Notes under the pieces: generated by a model
Databases searched by the model: none
What the model saw: the letters and a program-made list of their open reading frames with translations, nothing else
Told to the model about the DNA's origin: nothing
Source of the DNA: Azospirillum halopraeferens DSM 3675
GTDB taxonomy: Bacteria > Pseudomonadota > Alphaproteobacteria > Azospirillales > Azospirillaceae
NCBI RefSeq assembly: GCF_000429625.1
Contig: NZ_AUCF01000012.1
Coordinates: 62,001 to 126,000 of the forward strand
Direction: 5' to 3'
Length of the DNA: 64,000 bases
Made by a program: the position numbers and the translations under genes
Shown: piece by piece, positions 44,491-53,485 of the stretch
Layout: every line of letters begins with the position of its first letter
How positions within the stretch are numbered: the stretch's first letter is position 1

Positions 44491-45300
44491 CTACGGCACC
44501 GCATTCCGCGCGTCCGCAAGGTCGTGCGGAACGTCCGTGGTCCCGTTGGGAGGCACCCCGCGCCAGACGGCATACCGATCGAGAACCTCGTCGATGTCGC
44601 CGAACGCCATGACGTTGCCCCGGTCGAGCCATAGAGCCTTGTTGCACAGACCCCGCTGCACGGTCTCCAGGTGCGAGGCGATGACGAAGATGCGTGTGCG
44701 GTCGATGAAGGCTTGGGCGCGCTGCTGCGCCCGTTCGAGGAACCGGGCGTCACCGACCCCGATCCATTCGTCCATGAGCAGGATCTCCGGATCGAAGGCG
44801 GTGGCCGTCGCGAACGCCAGGCGCAGCTTCATCCCGTCGGAATAGGTGCGCATCGGAAGGTGGATGTGGTCGCCGAGTTCGGCGAAGGCGACGATCTCCT
44901 CGATTTTTCGATCGACCTCCGCGCGCGGGATGCCGAGGTACGCGGCACGGATGCGGACGTTGTCGTACCCCGTGGAATCCCAGTCCAGCCCGAAGCCGAC
45001 GTCAAAGAGGGCGGTCGCCTTCCCCTTGACGCGGACCCGCCCACGCTGGGGCTCGTAAATCCGCGCGAGAACCCGGAGCAGGGTGGTCTTTCCCGCACCG
45101 TTCCCACCCACCAGCGCAAGGCGGTCGCCATCATCGAGACTCAGCGACACGGTGTTCAGTGCCTGTACGACCACGCGCTGACTGCGCCGTCGTCGTGCGA
45201 CGACACCAATGGTCTGCAGCATGGTCTGGCGCAGGGACTGCGCACCGTGCTGCTGCACGGTGAACTCCACGCAAACGCCATCCAGGCGGATGGATGCCAT
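44491..45300 (-). CDS. wzt: Wzt/KpsT-like ABC exporter ATPase
   Basis: This is the ATP-binding half of the polysaccharide exporter. The 269-residue product has a Walker A (GGNGAGKTT at 65-73), the DNVRIRAAYLG region, a degenerate signature (TYSDGMKLRLAF from about 152) and a Walker B (ILLMDEWIGVGDARF, 173-187). It has no C-terminal carbohydrate-binding extension, unlike Wzt proteins that recognise a chain-terminating modification, so it is closer to the short Wzt/KpsT type. It starts at the ATG at 45300. It is divergent from the sugar-nucleotide pathway genes and separated from the permease gene by two genes. Confidence 0.88.
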   Translation of the reverse strand: MASIRLDGVCVEFTVQQHGAQSLRQTMLQTIGVVARRRRSQRVVVQALNTVSLSLDDGDRLALVGGNGAGKTTLLRVLARIYEPQRGRVRVKGKATALFDVGFGLDWDSTGYDNVRIRAAYLGIPRAEVDRKIEEIVAFAELGDHIHLPMRTYSDGMKLRLAFATATAFDPEILLMDEWIGVGDARFLERAQQRAQAFIDRTRIFVIASHLETVQRGLCNKALWLDRGNVMAFGDIDEVLDRYAVWRGVPPNGTTDVPHDLADARNAVP

Positions 45301-45432
45301 AGGCGAGTTGACCCTCCTGCGAGAGCGATAGGGTGCCCCCGTTGCCAATCCTTAACACGACCATCCGTCGCTGCGCCACAGTATACTCCGGCACCACGGT
45401 TCCCGTGCCGGCACAGCAGACAGCCAAGCTAA

Positions 45433-45475
45433 CGATATATCGCAATTGAACTATCCTCGCTTGTCAAACTATGTT
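45433..45475 (+). promoter_or_regulatory. Candidate promoter of the sugar-nucleotide operon
   Basis: In the 228-base divergent gap, TTGAAC (45446-45451), an 18-base spacer and TATGTT (45470-45475) resemble sigma-70 -35/-10 elements. The palindrome CGATATATCG (45433-45442) lies just upstream. The segment is A/T-rich for this window and sits 54 bases before the RmlD-like start. Confidence 0.35.
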
Positions 45476-45528
45476 ATGCCGTCACGTCCGGAGTGCTACC
45501 TTGGTACTGCATAAGAGGCGCGTGCAAT

Positions 45529-46383
45529 ATGAATGTGTTGGTCCTGGGTGGGGACGGAATGCTCGGCCACCGGCTGTTTTTACATCTTTTGCAACGCCTT
45601 GAAGTCCACTGCACAATCAGGGGCACAGAAACTCACCCGGCCATTTCTCCCGAAAGATGTCACACGGCTGTCGATATCCGCGATCTGGGTGCGATCGCGC
45701 GCGTCGTTGCGGCGGTTCGCCCGGACGTTGTCGTGAACTGTGCCGGTTTGGTGAAACAGCGGCCCTCGGGGCAAGCGGTCGTTGACGCGGCCGCCGTCAA
45801 CAGCATCGCCCCGCACCAGATCGCCGCGCTGTGCGGTGTTGCCGGTGCCCGGTTCATCCAGATCAGCACCGACTGCGTCTTTTCCGGGCGGCGGGGCCGG
45901 TACAGCGAGGAGGATACGCCGGATCCGGTGGACACCTACGGTATGACGAAACTGCTGGGCGAGGTGACCGGACCGCGTTGCCTGACCCTTCGCACCTCCA
46001 TCGTCGGACGCGAGCTCAAGACGAAGCTCAGCCTCCTTGAATGGTTTCTGGCAAAGAACGAACCGGTCAGGGGTTACCGCAACGCCATCTTTTCGGGAGT
46101 GACGTCGGTCGAACTGGCCCGGATCATTGAGCGGATCATCGTCCGGAACCCCGATGCCGCCGGCCTCTACCATGTATCGGGCGAACCGATCGGGAAGTAC
46201 GACCTTCTGCAGTTGTTCGCGCGCTGCTACGACCATCCCATTTCCATCATTCCCGACGAATCGGTCGTCATCGACCGATCGCTTGATTCGACCCGCTTTC
46301 GTGAAGCGTTCGGCTACCGGCCACCGGGTTGGCACGAGATGCTGGCGGATGCCCGCAGGGAGGAGCGCGACCTATGGGGCTGA
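45529..46383 (+). CDS. RmlD-like nucleotide-sugar 4-reductase (WbvR-like)
   Basis: The 284-residue product is an SDR reductase like dTDP-4-dehydrorhamnose reductase: MNVLVLGGDGMLG at the N-terminus, VVNCAGLVKQ near 76-85, the RFIQISTDCVFSG region and the YGMTKLLGE catalytic motif (Y-x-x-x-K). It lacks the cupin domain of the longer WbjC/CapF enzymes. In the set with the next two genes it therefore fits the WbvR role, reducing the 4-keto sugar to UDP-N-acetyl-L-rhamnosamine, better than the L-fucosamine route. It starts the rightward operon, and its stop overlaps the following start (46374) by 10 bases. Confidence 0.78.
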   Translation: MNVLVLGGDGMLGHRLFLHLLQRLEVHCTIRGTETHPAISPERCHTAVDIRDLGAIARVVAAVRPDVVVNCAGLVKQRPSGQAVVDAAAVNSIAPHQIAALCGVAGARFIQISTDCVFSGRRGRYSEEDTPDPVDTYGMTKLLGEVTGPRCLTLRTSIVGRELKTKLSLLEWFLAKNEPVRGYRNAIFSGVTSVELARIIERIIVRNPDAAGLYHVSGEPIGKYDLLQLFARCYDHPISIIPDESVVIDRSLDSTRFREAFGYRPPGWHEMLADARREERDLWG

Positions 46384-47438
46384 CAGGCAAGTCCGTCCTC
46401 ATCACCGGCGGTACGGGTTCGCTCGGCAAGACCCTTATCGACCGCATTCTCAGGGGCGGCGCCGGTGAGCCGCGCAAGGTCGTCGTCTTCTCGCGCGACG
46501 AAGCCAAGCAGCATGAGATGCGGCTGCGGTACCTCACGGCCCGCTCTTCGGACGAGTTGCCGGTGGTCCGCGCGGCCAGGGACCTGCTGCAATTCCGGAT
46601 CGGCGACGTGCGCGACCTGCACAGCGTCGCCGGTGCCCTGCGCGACATCGACGTCGTGTTCAATGCCGCCGCGCTCAAGCAGGTCCCGAGTTGCGAGTAC
46701 TTTCCGTCCGAAGCCGTTGCCACGAACATCGGGGGGGCGGAGAACATCATCCGCGCCATACGCGACCTGGGCCGCCCGGTTGAAACCGTGGTCGCCGTCT
46801 CGACGGACAAGGCGGTGAAGCCCGTCAACGTCATGGGCATGACCAAGTCGATGCAGGAGCGCCTGTTCATCGCGGCGAACCTCGGTTGTCCGGGAACGCG
46901 GTTCGTCGTCGTCCGGTACGGAAACGTACTCGCGTCGCGGGGGTCGGTCATTCCGCTGTTCCACGAGCAGATCCGCAACGGGCAACCGGTGAGCATCACG
47001 AGCACCGAGATGACCCGGTTCCTGCTCAGCCTTGACGATGCCGTGGACGTCATCTTTGCAGCCCTCGCCGAGGCCGGACCGGGGGAGACCTACGTGCCGA
47101 AGGTGGCGTCCGCCCGCGTGGTCGATATCGCCGAGCAGCTCATCGGTGACCGGGCCATTCCTATGGAGGTCATCGGCATCCGTCCCGGCGAAAAGCTCCA
47201 TGAGATCCTCGTCTCGGAGGAGGAGGGGATGCGCGCCTACCACCACCGGAACGGGTACATCGTCATACAGCCCGGACTTCCCGAACTGCGTCCCGACGGT
47301 CTCCCGGCAGCCCCTCTATGCGGCGAATACAGCTCCGCCGACGAGCTGATGACGCCGACCCAGGTCCGTGACCTGCTCAGGCGGCGTGACCTTCTGATCG
47401 AGAAAGCCCCCCAGCTCGAAGCGGAACTCCTGCGATGA
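46374..47438 (+). CDS. UDP-GlcNAc 4,6-dehydratase, 5-inverting (CapE/WbjB/WbvB-like)
   Basis: The 354-residue product is a CapD/FlaA1-type dehydratase: TGGTGSLG at 11-18, VVFSRDEAKQHEMRLRY at about 36-52, VFNAAALKQVPSCEYFP, STDKAVKPVNVMGMTKSMQE (with the Met-x-x-Lys of CapE-type enzymes instead of Tyr-x-x-x-Lys), and VRYGNVLASRGSVIPLF. It most likely removes the 4,6-water and inverts C5 of UDP-GlcNAc in the first step of UDP-L-RhaNAc/L-QuiNAc or L-FucNAc synthesis. It overlaps the reductase upstream and the epimerase downstream (4 bases), so all three are translationally coupled. Confidence 0.85.
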   Translation: MGLTGKSVLITGGTGSLGKTLIDRILRGGAGEPRKVVVFSRDEAKQHEMRLRYLTARSSDELPVVRAARDLLQFRIGDVRDLHSVAGALRDIDVVFNAAALKQVPSCEYFPSEAVATNIGGAENIIRAIRDLGRPVETVVAVSTDKAVKPVNVMGMTKSMQERLFIAANLGCPGTRFVVVRYGNVLASRGSVIPLFHEQIRNGQPVSITSTEMTRFLLSLDDAVDVIFAALAEAGPGETYVPKVASARVVDIAEQLIGDRAIPMEVIGIRPGEKLHEILVSEEEGMRAYHHRNGYIVIQPGLPELRPDGLPAAPLCGEYSSADELMTPTQVRDLLRRRDLLIEKAPQLEAELLR

Positions 47439-48553
47439 AGGTTCTCACCCTCCTGGGCACCCGCCCGGAAATCATCCGCCTCAGCCTGATCATCGAGAAA
47501 CTGGACCGCCTGTGCGACCACGTTCTGGTGCACACGGGGCAGAACTTCGACGCGTCGCTGAGCGACGTGTTCTTTGCCGAACTGGGCGTTCGGGCCCCCG
47601 ACGAGTTCCTCGGCGTCCGGGGTGCGTCTCCGGCCGAACAGATCGGGCAGATTCTGGTCGGTTGCGAACGGGTATTCGCCGAGCGGCGACCCGACCGGCT
47701 CCTGATCCTGGGCGACACCAACTCCGCGCTGGGGGCCATCGTCGCCAAGCGGATGGCCATCCCGGTCTTCCACATGGAGGCCGGCAACCGCTGCTTCGAC
47801 GACCGCGTACCGGAAGAGACGAACCGTCGGATCATCGACCATTCCAGCGACATTCTGCTGCCCTACACGGAACACAGCCGCCGTCATCTCCTGCGGGAGG
47901 GCTTCCCCGACAACCGGATCTACGTCACCGGCAACCCGATCACCGAGGTGATCCAGCGCTGGCGGCCCCGTATCAACGAGGCGGAGGCATTGCATCGCCT
48001 GGGGCTCGACCCGCGGCGCTATCTTCTGGTGACCATGCACCGCGCCGAGAACGTCGACGTTGAAGACCGGCTGCGCGCCCTCATCGACTCGGTCACCACC
48101 CTTCAGGCGCGCCTGGGCGTTCCGGCCATCGTCAGCACGCATCCGCGTACGCGGGCGCGGATGGAGGCGTTCGGGCTGGCGCCCGACAACGGCGGTGTCC
48201 GCTTTCTTCCCCCCTTCGGCTTTGTCGATTTCGTCGCGCTGGAAGCAAACGCCCTGTGCGTTCTGAGCGACAGCGGGACGGTCCAGGAGGAGTGCGCTAT
48301 CCTGGGAACGCCCAACGTCACCATTCGCGACACCACCGAGCGGCCGGAGACGGTGGAATGCGGCAGCAACTTCATCAGCGGCGTGACCCGTGACGGCATT
48401 CTCGCCGCCGCCGACATTGTGCTCGATTTGCCTCCCGACTGGCAGGCGTCCGATCCGTATCGCAAGGCGAACGTCAGCGATACGGTGGTACGGATCGTCC
48501 TCGGGCATCACGCGACCGTGGCCGGACCGGGTGCTGCCGGGTTCAGAGGGTAG
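47435..48553 (+). CDS. UDP-GlcNAc 2-epimerase-type enzyme (WbvD/WbjD-like)
   Basis: The 372-residue product belongs to the non-hydrolysing UDP-GlcNAc 2-epimerase family: LLGTRPEIIRLSLII at about 5-19, VHTGQNFD, GDTNSALG, the diagnostic HMEAGNRCFDDRVPEETNR, GNPITEVI, THPRT and SDSGTVQEECA. The HMEAGNRCF signature is that of WbjD/CapG/WbvD enzymes, which act on a 6-deoxy-HexNAc and not on UDP-GlcNAc itself. The last step would give UDP-N-acetyl-L-quinovosamine or L-fucosamine, depending on the preceding reductase. It is the third gene of the operon and is followed by a large glycosyltransferase gene 80 bases away. Confidence 0.86.
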   Translation: MKVLTLLGTRPEIIRLSLIIEKLDRLCDHVLVHTGQNFDASLSDVFFAELGVRAPDEFLGVRGASPAEQIGQILVGCERVFAERRPDRLLILGDTNSALGAIVAKRMAIPVFHMEAGNRCFDDRVPEETNRRIIDHSSDILLPYTEHSRRHLLREGFPDNRIYVTGNPITEVIQRWRPRINEAEALHRLGLDPRRYLLVTMHRAENVDVEDRLRALIDSVTTLQARLGVPAIVSTHPRTRARMEAFGLAPDNGGVRFLPPFGFVDFVALEANALCVLSDSGTVQEECAILGTPNVTIRDTTERPETVECGSNFISGVTRDGILAAADIVLDLPPDWQASDPYRKANVSDTVVRIVLGHHATVAGPGAAGFRG

Positions 48554-48633
48554 CACGGGGCCGGCGTCCGGCGGACCGGTGCAAGCGGATGCCCGGACCG
48601 TCCCGTTGTCGTTTGCGTCAATCCGGTGCGTTC

Positions 48634-51207
48634 ATGACCAATCAGCAGCCGCTCGTATCCGTCGTCATACCGGTCTACAACGGTGCGGCGTATCTGGCTA
48701 CGGCGATCGACAGCGTTTTCGGCCAGACCTATCGCCATATCGAAGTGATCGTCGTGGATGATGGCTCCATCGACGACGGCATGACGGCCGAGGTCGCACG
48801 CGGCTTTTCGGACCAGATCCGATATGTCCGCCAGGACAACGGCGGCGTCGCCTCGGCTCTGAACCGCGGCATCGCCGAGATGAGAGGCGAACTGTTCTGC
48901 TGGTTGAGCCATGACGATCTTTACAAGCCCGAGAAGATCGAGGTGCAGGTCGCGACATGGCGACAATTCGGGCGCACGTGCGTGGTGTACGGCGCCTACG
49001 AGGTCATCGACGAGTCGGGCAATCGCCTCAGTGAAGTGTCGGCAGCGGATACCGATCTCCTGGCGCGCCCGCTCGACGGGGTCTTTACGGGGATTCTGAA
49101 CGGCTGCGCGATGCTCATCCCGCGCGAGGTGTTCGAGCGGGTGGGAGTTTTCGCGCCGGGCCTGCCGGTGACCCAGGACTATGAGCTGTGGTTCCGGATG
49201 GCCCGTGCAGTGCCGTTTGTCCGCAGCCCCGGAACACACGTCAGTTACCGCAACCATCCCGGGCAGGGATCGCGTCACCGCAGCCATCTCGACCAGACCA
49301 GCCGCCTGTTCACACATTTCGTTGACGAGATGACCGACGCGGAGATGCAGGCGTACGAAGGTTCGCCTTTGCGCTTTCTCTTGCGGCTCAAGAGGCACTG
49401 GCGTTTGCTGGCCGGCTTCCAGGCATTCCTCGCGCAACGCACGGCACCGCTGCTCGAAGCGGTGCCGTGCGCTGCGATTGTCGTCGCACCCCGCCACGGT
49501 TCCTTTGCCGCGACCACGGAATCACTCCGGAGCAACCGCCCGCGGCCGCACAACATCGTCCATGTCGCGTACGAACCGGCCGCACCGCTCCAGCCCCCGA
49601 ACTGGGCGGCGGTGGTGGCGCATGCGGCGGAAACCGTCGCCCAACCGGTCCTGGCATTCCTTTCCGGCGACGACGCCACAGCGAACACCCTTCTGTGCGC
49701 CGGCCTGGAGGAGTTTGTATGGTCCCGGGCCGACGCGGCCCGGCCCTCCGACCATGGCACACGGGGCTCGCCCCTGGACGGGCTGGTGCTGCGGCGCGAT
49801 GCCGTGCCTGCAGCCTGCGCGGCGCTTCGCGCCGGTGACCTGGCGTTGTCCGGCCTTACCATCGCGGAATACGCACCACCGGCCGGTGCCGCGGCAGCAT
49901 CCGCCGCGTTGTTGGCCGAAGCCCTGAAGGGCGGCTCCATGGTGCCGTACGATCGGTCGCTTCACAGCGAGGCCGCTGCGGCCGTCCGTTACCTGCTTAC
50001 AAGCACGTATCCGGTCATCCTGATAATCGGCCGGCTCGACCTGGCCGATCCTGCGGAACACACCCGGTCCCTGGCCGCCGCCGTCGCAGGCCGGGCGGAG
50101 TGCCTGTTTCTCCACCTGCCGGGCGGCGGGCGCCTGTTCCTGTCCACAGTGCCCGGCAACGCGGGATCCGGGCTGCGCTTCGACCTTCCCGGCCAGTTCG
50201 ACGCGCTGGTCGGTCTGCTGCGCGCCATCGGCATCGCTCGTGCCGACGTGCACCACGCGCTGGGGGTGGAGGATGTGGTCGAAACGCTGCTCGATACGCT
50301 GGGGGTTCCCTACGACGTCACCTTGACCGACTACCATCTGGTCGCCCGGGACCCCAACCTGTGCGGCGCCGATGGACGGTTCGTCGGACCGCAGAAGGCC
50401 ATCGCGCCCGACGGCGGCATGGTCAGGCCGCTGGTTCCCGGGCTTCTCCTGAAGGCGAGCCGCATCATATCCGGCTCGCGCGCGCTTGCCCATGCCGTCG
50501 CGGCAATGCACCCGCACATCACCGTCATTCCCGCGCCACCCGTTCCGCGCCCGGCGAATCGGACACGGCACGTCTTCGTGCCACGGGTGCGCAACCACGA
50601 ATCATTGCGGGTGGTCGTCGCCGGACCGACCGGCGAGCGGGAGGGACGCAGCGTGGTCCTGGCAGTGGCACGGGTGATCCGCGACCGCGGGCTTCCCATC
50701 CGCATCCACGTCCTGGGCGACATGGCGGTGCCGGTCAGGGACCGGCACGCCTGCGCCAACGTCCTCGACCTGCGGGGGCCGGTCGATCCCGATGACTTCG
50801 GCGCGGCGATGATCGGTCTTGCGCCGCACGTCGCATGGTTCCCCGTCCAGGCCCCGGAGGTGGCACTGCACGCGCTGGGGCGGGTCATGGATCTCAGCTA
50901 CCCGATCGCCGCCGGAGCGATCGGCTCGGTCCCGGAACGGTGTTCAGCCCGTCCCGCGACCTGGCTGATCCCCTGGGACAGCGCTCCCGATGCCTGGATT
51001 TCGCTGTTCCTGGCCATCCATGCGTCGGTGCAGGGCCGCCCCTCGTCACCGTCGGCGGGGACGCCGCCGGACCCGGCCGCGGCATTCTATCCCGATGGCT
51101 ATCTGGCCCCGGTGACCGGAGACAGTCGACGACCGGCCCGGAGCGGGGGTGGAACCGGCGTCATCGCCGGGGCAGCAGCCATGCCATCAGTCGCCGCATC
51201 TACTTAA
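48634..51207 (+). CDS. Two-domain glycosyltransferase (GT2 plus GT-B-like part), paralogue of 40842-43295
   Basis: The 857-residue product has the same order as the gene at 40842-43295. The GT2 domain spans 1-230 (VSVVIPVYNGAAYLATAI; VDDGSIDDGM; GVASALNRGI; CWLSHDDLYKPEKI; TQDYELWFRMA). A long variable middle follows, then a C-terminal GT-B-like part from about 640 (LRVVVAGPTGEREGRS; PIRIHVLGDMAVPV; APHVAWFPVQAPEV). The C-lobe motif is less complete than in its paralogue (ALGRVMDLSYPIAAGAIGSVPERC). It may add the quinovosamine-type sugar made by the preceding genes. The start is the ATG at 48634. The T1SS gene follows by 34 bases. Confidence 0.82.
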   Translation: MTNQQPLVSVVIPVYNGAAYLATAIDSVFGQTYRHIEVIVVDDGSIDDGMTAEVARGFSDQIRYVRQDNGGVASALNRGIAEMRGELFCWLSHDDLYKPEKIEVQVATWRQFGRTCVVYGAYEVIDESGNRLSEVSAADTDLLARPLDGVFTGILNGCAMLIPREVFERVGVFAPGLPVTQDYELWFRMARAVPFVRSPGTHVSYRNHPGQGSRHRSHLDQTSRLFTHFVDEMTDAEMQAYEGSPLRFLLRLKRHWRLLAGFQAFLAQRTAPLLEAVPCAAIVVAPRHGSFAATTESLRSNRPRPHNIVHVAYEPAAPLQPPNWAAVVAHAAETVAQPVLAFLSGDDATANTLLCAGLEEFVWSRADAARPSDHGTRGSPLDGLVLRRDAVPAACAALRAGDLALSGLTIAEYAPPAGAAAASAALLAEALKGGSMVPYDRSLHSEAAAAVRYLLTSTYPVILIIGRLDLADPAEHTRSLAAAVAGRAECLFLHLPGGGRLFLSTVPGNAGSGLRFDLPGQFDALVGLLRAIGIARADVHHALGVEDVVETLLDTLGVPYDVTLTDYHLVARDPNLCGADGRFVGPQKAIAPDGGMVRPLVPGLLLKASRIISGSRALAHAVAAMHPHITVIPAPPVPRPANRTRHVFVPRVRNHESLRVVVAGPTGEREGRSVVLAVARVIRDRGLPIRIHVLGDMAVPVRDRHACANVLDLRGPVDPDDFGAAMIGLAPHVAWFPVQAPEVALHALGRVMDLSYPIAAGAIGSVPERCSARPATWLIPWDSAPDAWISLFLAIHASVQGRPSSPSAGTPPDPAAAFYPDGYLAPVTGDSRRPARSGGGTGVIAGAAAMPSVAAST

Positions 51208-51241
51208 CGTTCTTCATCCAGCCCACGCCAAGGCAGAGATT

Positions 51242-53485
51242 ATGTCAAAGATCAGCACAGTCGACGCTCTCCAAGCGGAGAATGACGAGGACATAAAGTA
51301 CTCCGTGCTGATTGCGCTGCAAATGGTCGCGCGGGAGCATGGGATTGATCTTTCACCCCAGCAGATCGATAGAGACTATGCTCTTGACTCCGGTGATCTG
51401 ACCTCCGGCAAGGTGGTCCGGATCGCCAACGAAAACGGGCTGGTCGCCCGGACCACCCGTCTGACGTGGCGGCAGCTCGCCCGGCTCGGGCAGGCGCTAC
51501 CCGTCGTCCTGCGGATGCGCAACGGCAGCGCCATGGTGCTGGTGAAGTATGAGCCCGGCAACGCCGGGCGCGGTGACACCGTCCTGCTGCGCAGTCCCCA
51601 TCAGCCCGACGACACCTGCATCGCCGTGGACGAGGTGCGTCTGGCCGCAGCCTGGGACGGCGAGGCGATCTTCGTGAAGCGCCGCCACAAGCAAGACATC
51701 GACGACCGTCCATTCGGCTTTCCGTGGCTATTCCAACAGATTTATCGGGACCGCAAGATTTTCCGATCGGTTCTGATCGCTGGAATGATGATGAGCATCT
51801 TTGCCATTGTCCCGCCGTTCCTCTACTTGGTGGTTGTCGATCGGGTACTGGTGTATCAGCGGGTATCGACCCTGGAGGTGTTGATTGGCGGCATCCTGTT
51901 CCTGATCCTGTTCGACACACTTTTCGGCTTTCTGCGCCGTCACCTGCTGTCGATCGGCACGGCGCGGGTCGACGCGCGGATCAACACCGCGGTCTTCAAC
52001 CGATTGGTGCGCCTGCCGATGGACTTCTTCGAACAGACGCCAACCGGCACGGTCAGCTACAAGATCAACGAGATCTGGCGCGTCCGCTCCTTCATCACCG
52101 AACAGGTCTTCGGCGTTATGCTCGACCTGATGACTCTGCTGGTGATCATTCCCGCAATGTTCGTGCTGAGCCCGGGTCTGACGTTCGTCGTGCTCGGGAT
52201 CGGTGCGCTCATGTGCCTGGTGGTCGTCCTCTACTTCCGGCCCCTCGGGGCTGCCCAGCAGCGGGTGATCGCGGCCGAGGTCGAGAAGGGCAGCTTTCTC
52301 ATAGAGGTGCTCCACGGGATGCGGACCGTGAAGTCGCTGGCACTGGAGGGCCGCAAGCAGCTCGGGTGGGACGTCCGCGTCGCCGAGGCCGTCCGCGCGA
52401 AGACCGCCTTCATGCAACTCGGCAATCAACCCCAGACCATCCTGCAGCCGCTGGAGAAGCTGATCTACACCGGCGTCCTGATGCTCGGGGCCTACCTGGC
52501 CATCACCGAGCAGTCGACGATCCTGGCCGGCACGCTCGTTGCGTTTTCGATGCTGGCGTCGCGGGCGACGGCACCGCTGATGCAGATCGTCGCCCTGTTG
52601 CAGCAGATCGAGGAGGTGAGGGGCGCCATGGCCCAGGTCGGCTCCGTGGTCAACCAGCGGCCTGAACAGGAGGCGGGCGCCGGTGTCCGCCCCGCCATCG
52701 CCGGCGCGATCACGCTGACGGACGTCCGCTTCCGCTACCCGGGTGCCGTTCCCTTCGCGCTCGACGGTGTCTCGCTGTCCATCGAGCCCGGCAGCATCGT
52801 CGGGATCATGGGACGCAGCGGCTCCGGGAAGACCACCATCACCCGTTTGCTGCAGGGACTTCACCAGTCATACGACGGGCTCATCAAGCTCAACGGCATC
52901 GACCTGCGGCAGTTCGACCTGAACCACCTGCGCTCGAACCTGGGTGTGGTTCTGCAGGACAATTTCCTGTTCCGGGGCACCATCCGCGACAACATCAAGA
53001 TTACACGACCCAGCGCCACCTTCGACGAGGTCATCGAGGCAGCACGGCTGAGCGGCGCTGAGGAATTCATCGACCGCCTGCCGCGCGGCTACGACACGCC
53101 GATCGAGGAAGGGGGGGCGAACCTGTCCGGTGGTCAGCGCCAGCGACTGGCGATCGCCCGCGCACTGATCGGCAACCCGGCGCTGCTGATCTTCGACGAG
53201 GCGACCAGTGCCCTGGATCCGGACAGCGAGGCGATCATCAACAACAATCTGAAGCGCATCGCCCGCGGCCGCACCGTCATCGTCATTTCGCACCGGCTCG
53301 CATCGCTGCTCGATTGCGACCAGATCATCGTTCTGGAGCAAGGCAAGGTCTACGCTACCGGTCGCCATGACAGCCTGTTGCGGACCTGCGACATCTACCG
53401 TCACCTCTGGTTTCAGCAGAATCGCCATCTCTCTTCGGAAACGACCCTCCTCGCCACCAATTCGGTTGGGGTCTCGCATGGCTAA
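51242..53485 (+). CDS. Type I secretion ABC transporter (HlyB/LapB-like) with inactive C39-like domain
   Basis: This ABC exporter drives secretion of an unfolded protein across both membranes. The 747-residue product has an N-terminal C39-peptidase-like domain (about 10-135) that lacks the catalytic Cys at the expected position, as in HlyB-type C39-like docking domains. A membrane domain with six helices spans about 160-430, and the nucleotide-binding domain has a Walker A near residue 523 (MGRSGSGKTT), the signature LSGGQRQRLAIARAL and a Walker B LLIFDEATSALDPDSE. The lack of an active peptidase fits RTX-type substrates without a leader. It overlaps the HlyD gene by 8 bases. The outer-membrane channel is not in the window. 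Confidence 0.93.
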   Translation: MSKISTVDALQAENDEDIKYSVLIALQMVAREHGIDLSPQQIDRDYALDSGDLTSGKVVRIANENGLVARTTRLTWRQLARLGQALPVVLRMRNGSAMVLVKYEPGNAGRGDTVLLRSPHQPDDTCIAVDEVRLAAAWDGEAIFVKRRHKQDIDDRPFGFPWLFQQIYRDRKIFRSVLIAGMMMSIFAIVPPFLYLVVVDRVLVYQRVSTLEVLIGGILFLILFDTLFGFLRRHLLSIGTARVDARINTAVFNRLVRLPMDFFEQTPTGTVSYKINEIWRVRSFITEQVFGVMLDLMTLLVIIPAMFVLSPGLTFVVLGIGALMCLVVVLYFRPLGAAQQRVIAAEVEKGSFLIEVLHGMRTVKSLALEGRKQLGWDVRVAEAVRAKTAFMQLGNQPQTILQPLEKLIYTGVLMLGAYLAITEQSTILAGTLVAFSMLASRATAPLMQIVALLQQIEEVRGAMAQVGSVVNQRPEQEAGAGVRPAIAGAITLTDVRFRYPGAVPFALDGVSLSIEPGSIVGIMGRSGSGKTTITRLLQGLHQSYDGLIKLNGIDLRQFDLNHLRSNLGVVLQDNFLFRGTIRDNIKITRPSATFDEVIEAARLSGAEEFIDRLPRGYDTPIEEGGANLSGGQRQRLAIARALIGNPALLIFDEATSALDPDSEAIINNNLKRIARGRTVIVISHRLASLLDCDQIIVLEQGKVYATGRHDSLLRTCDIYRHLWFQQNRHLSSETTLLATNSVGVSHG

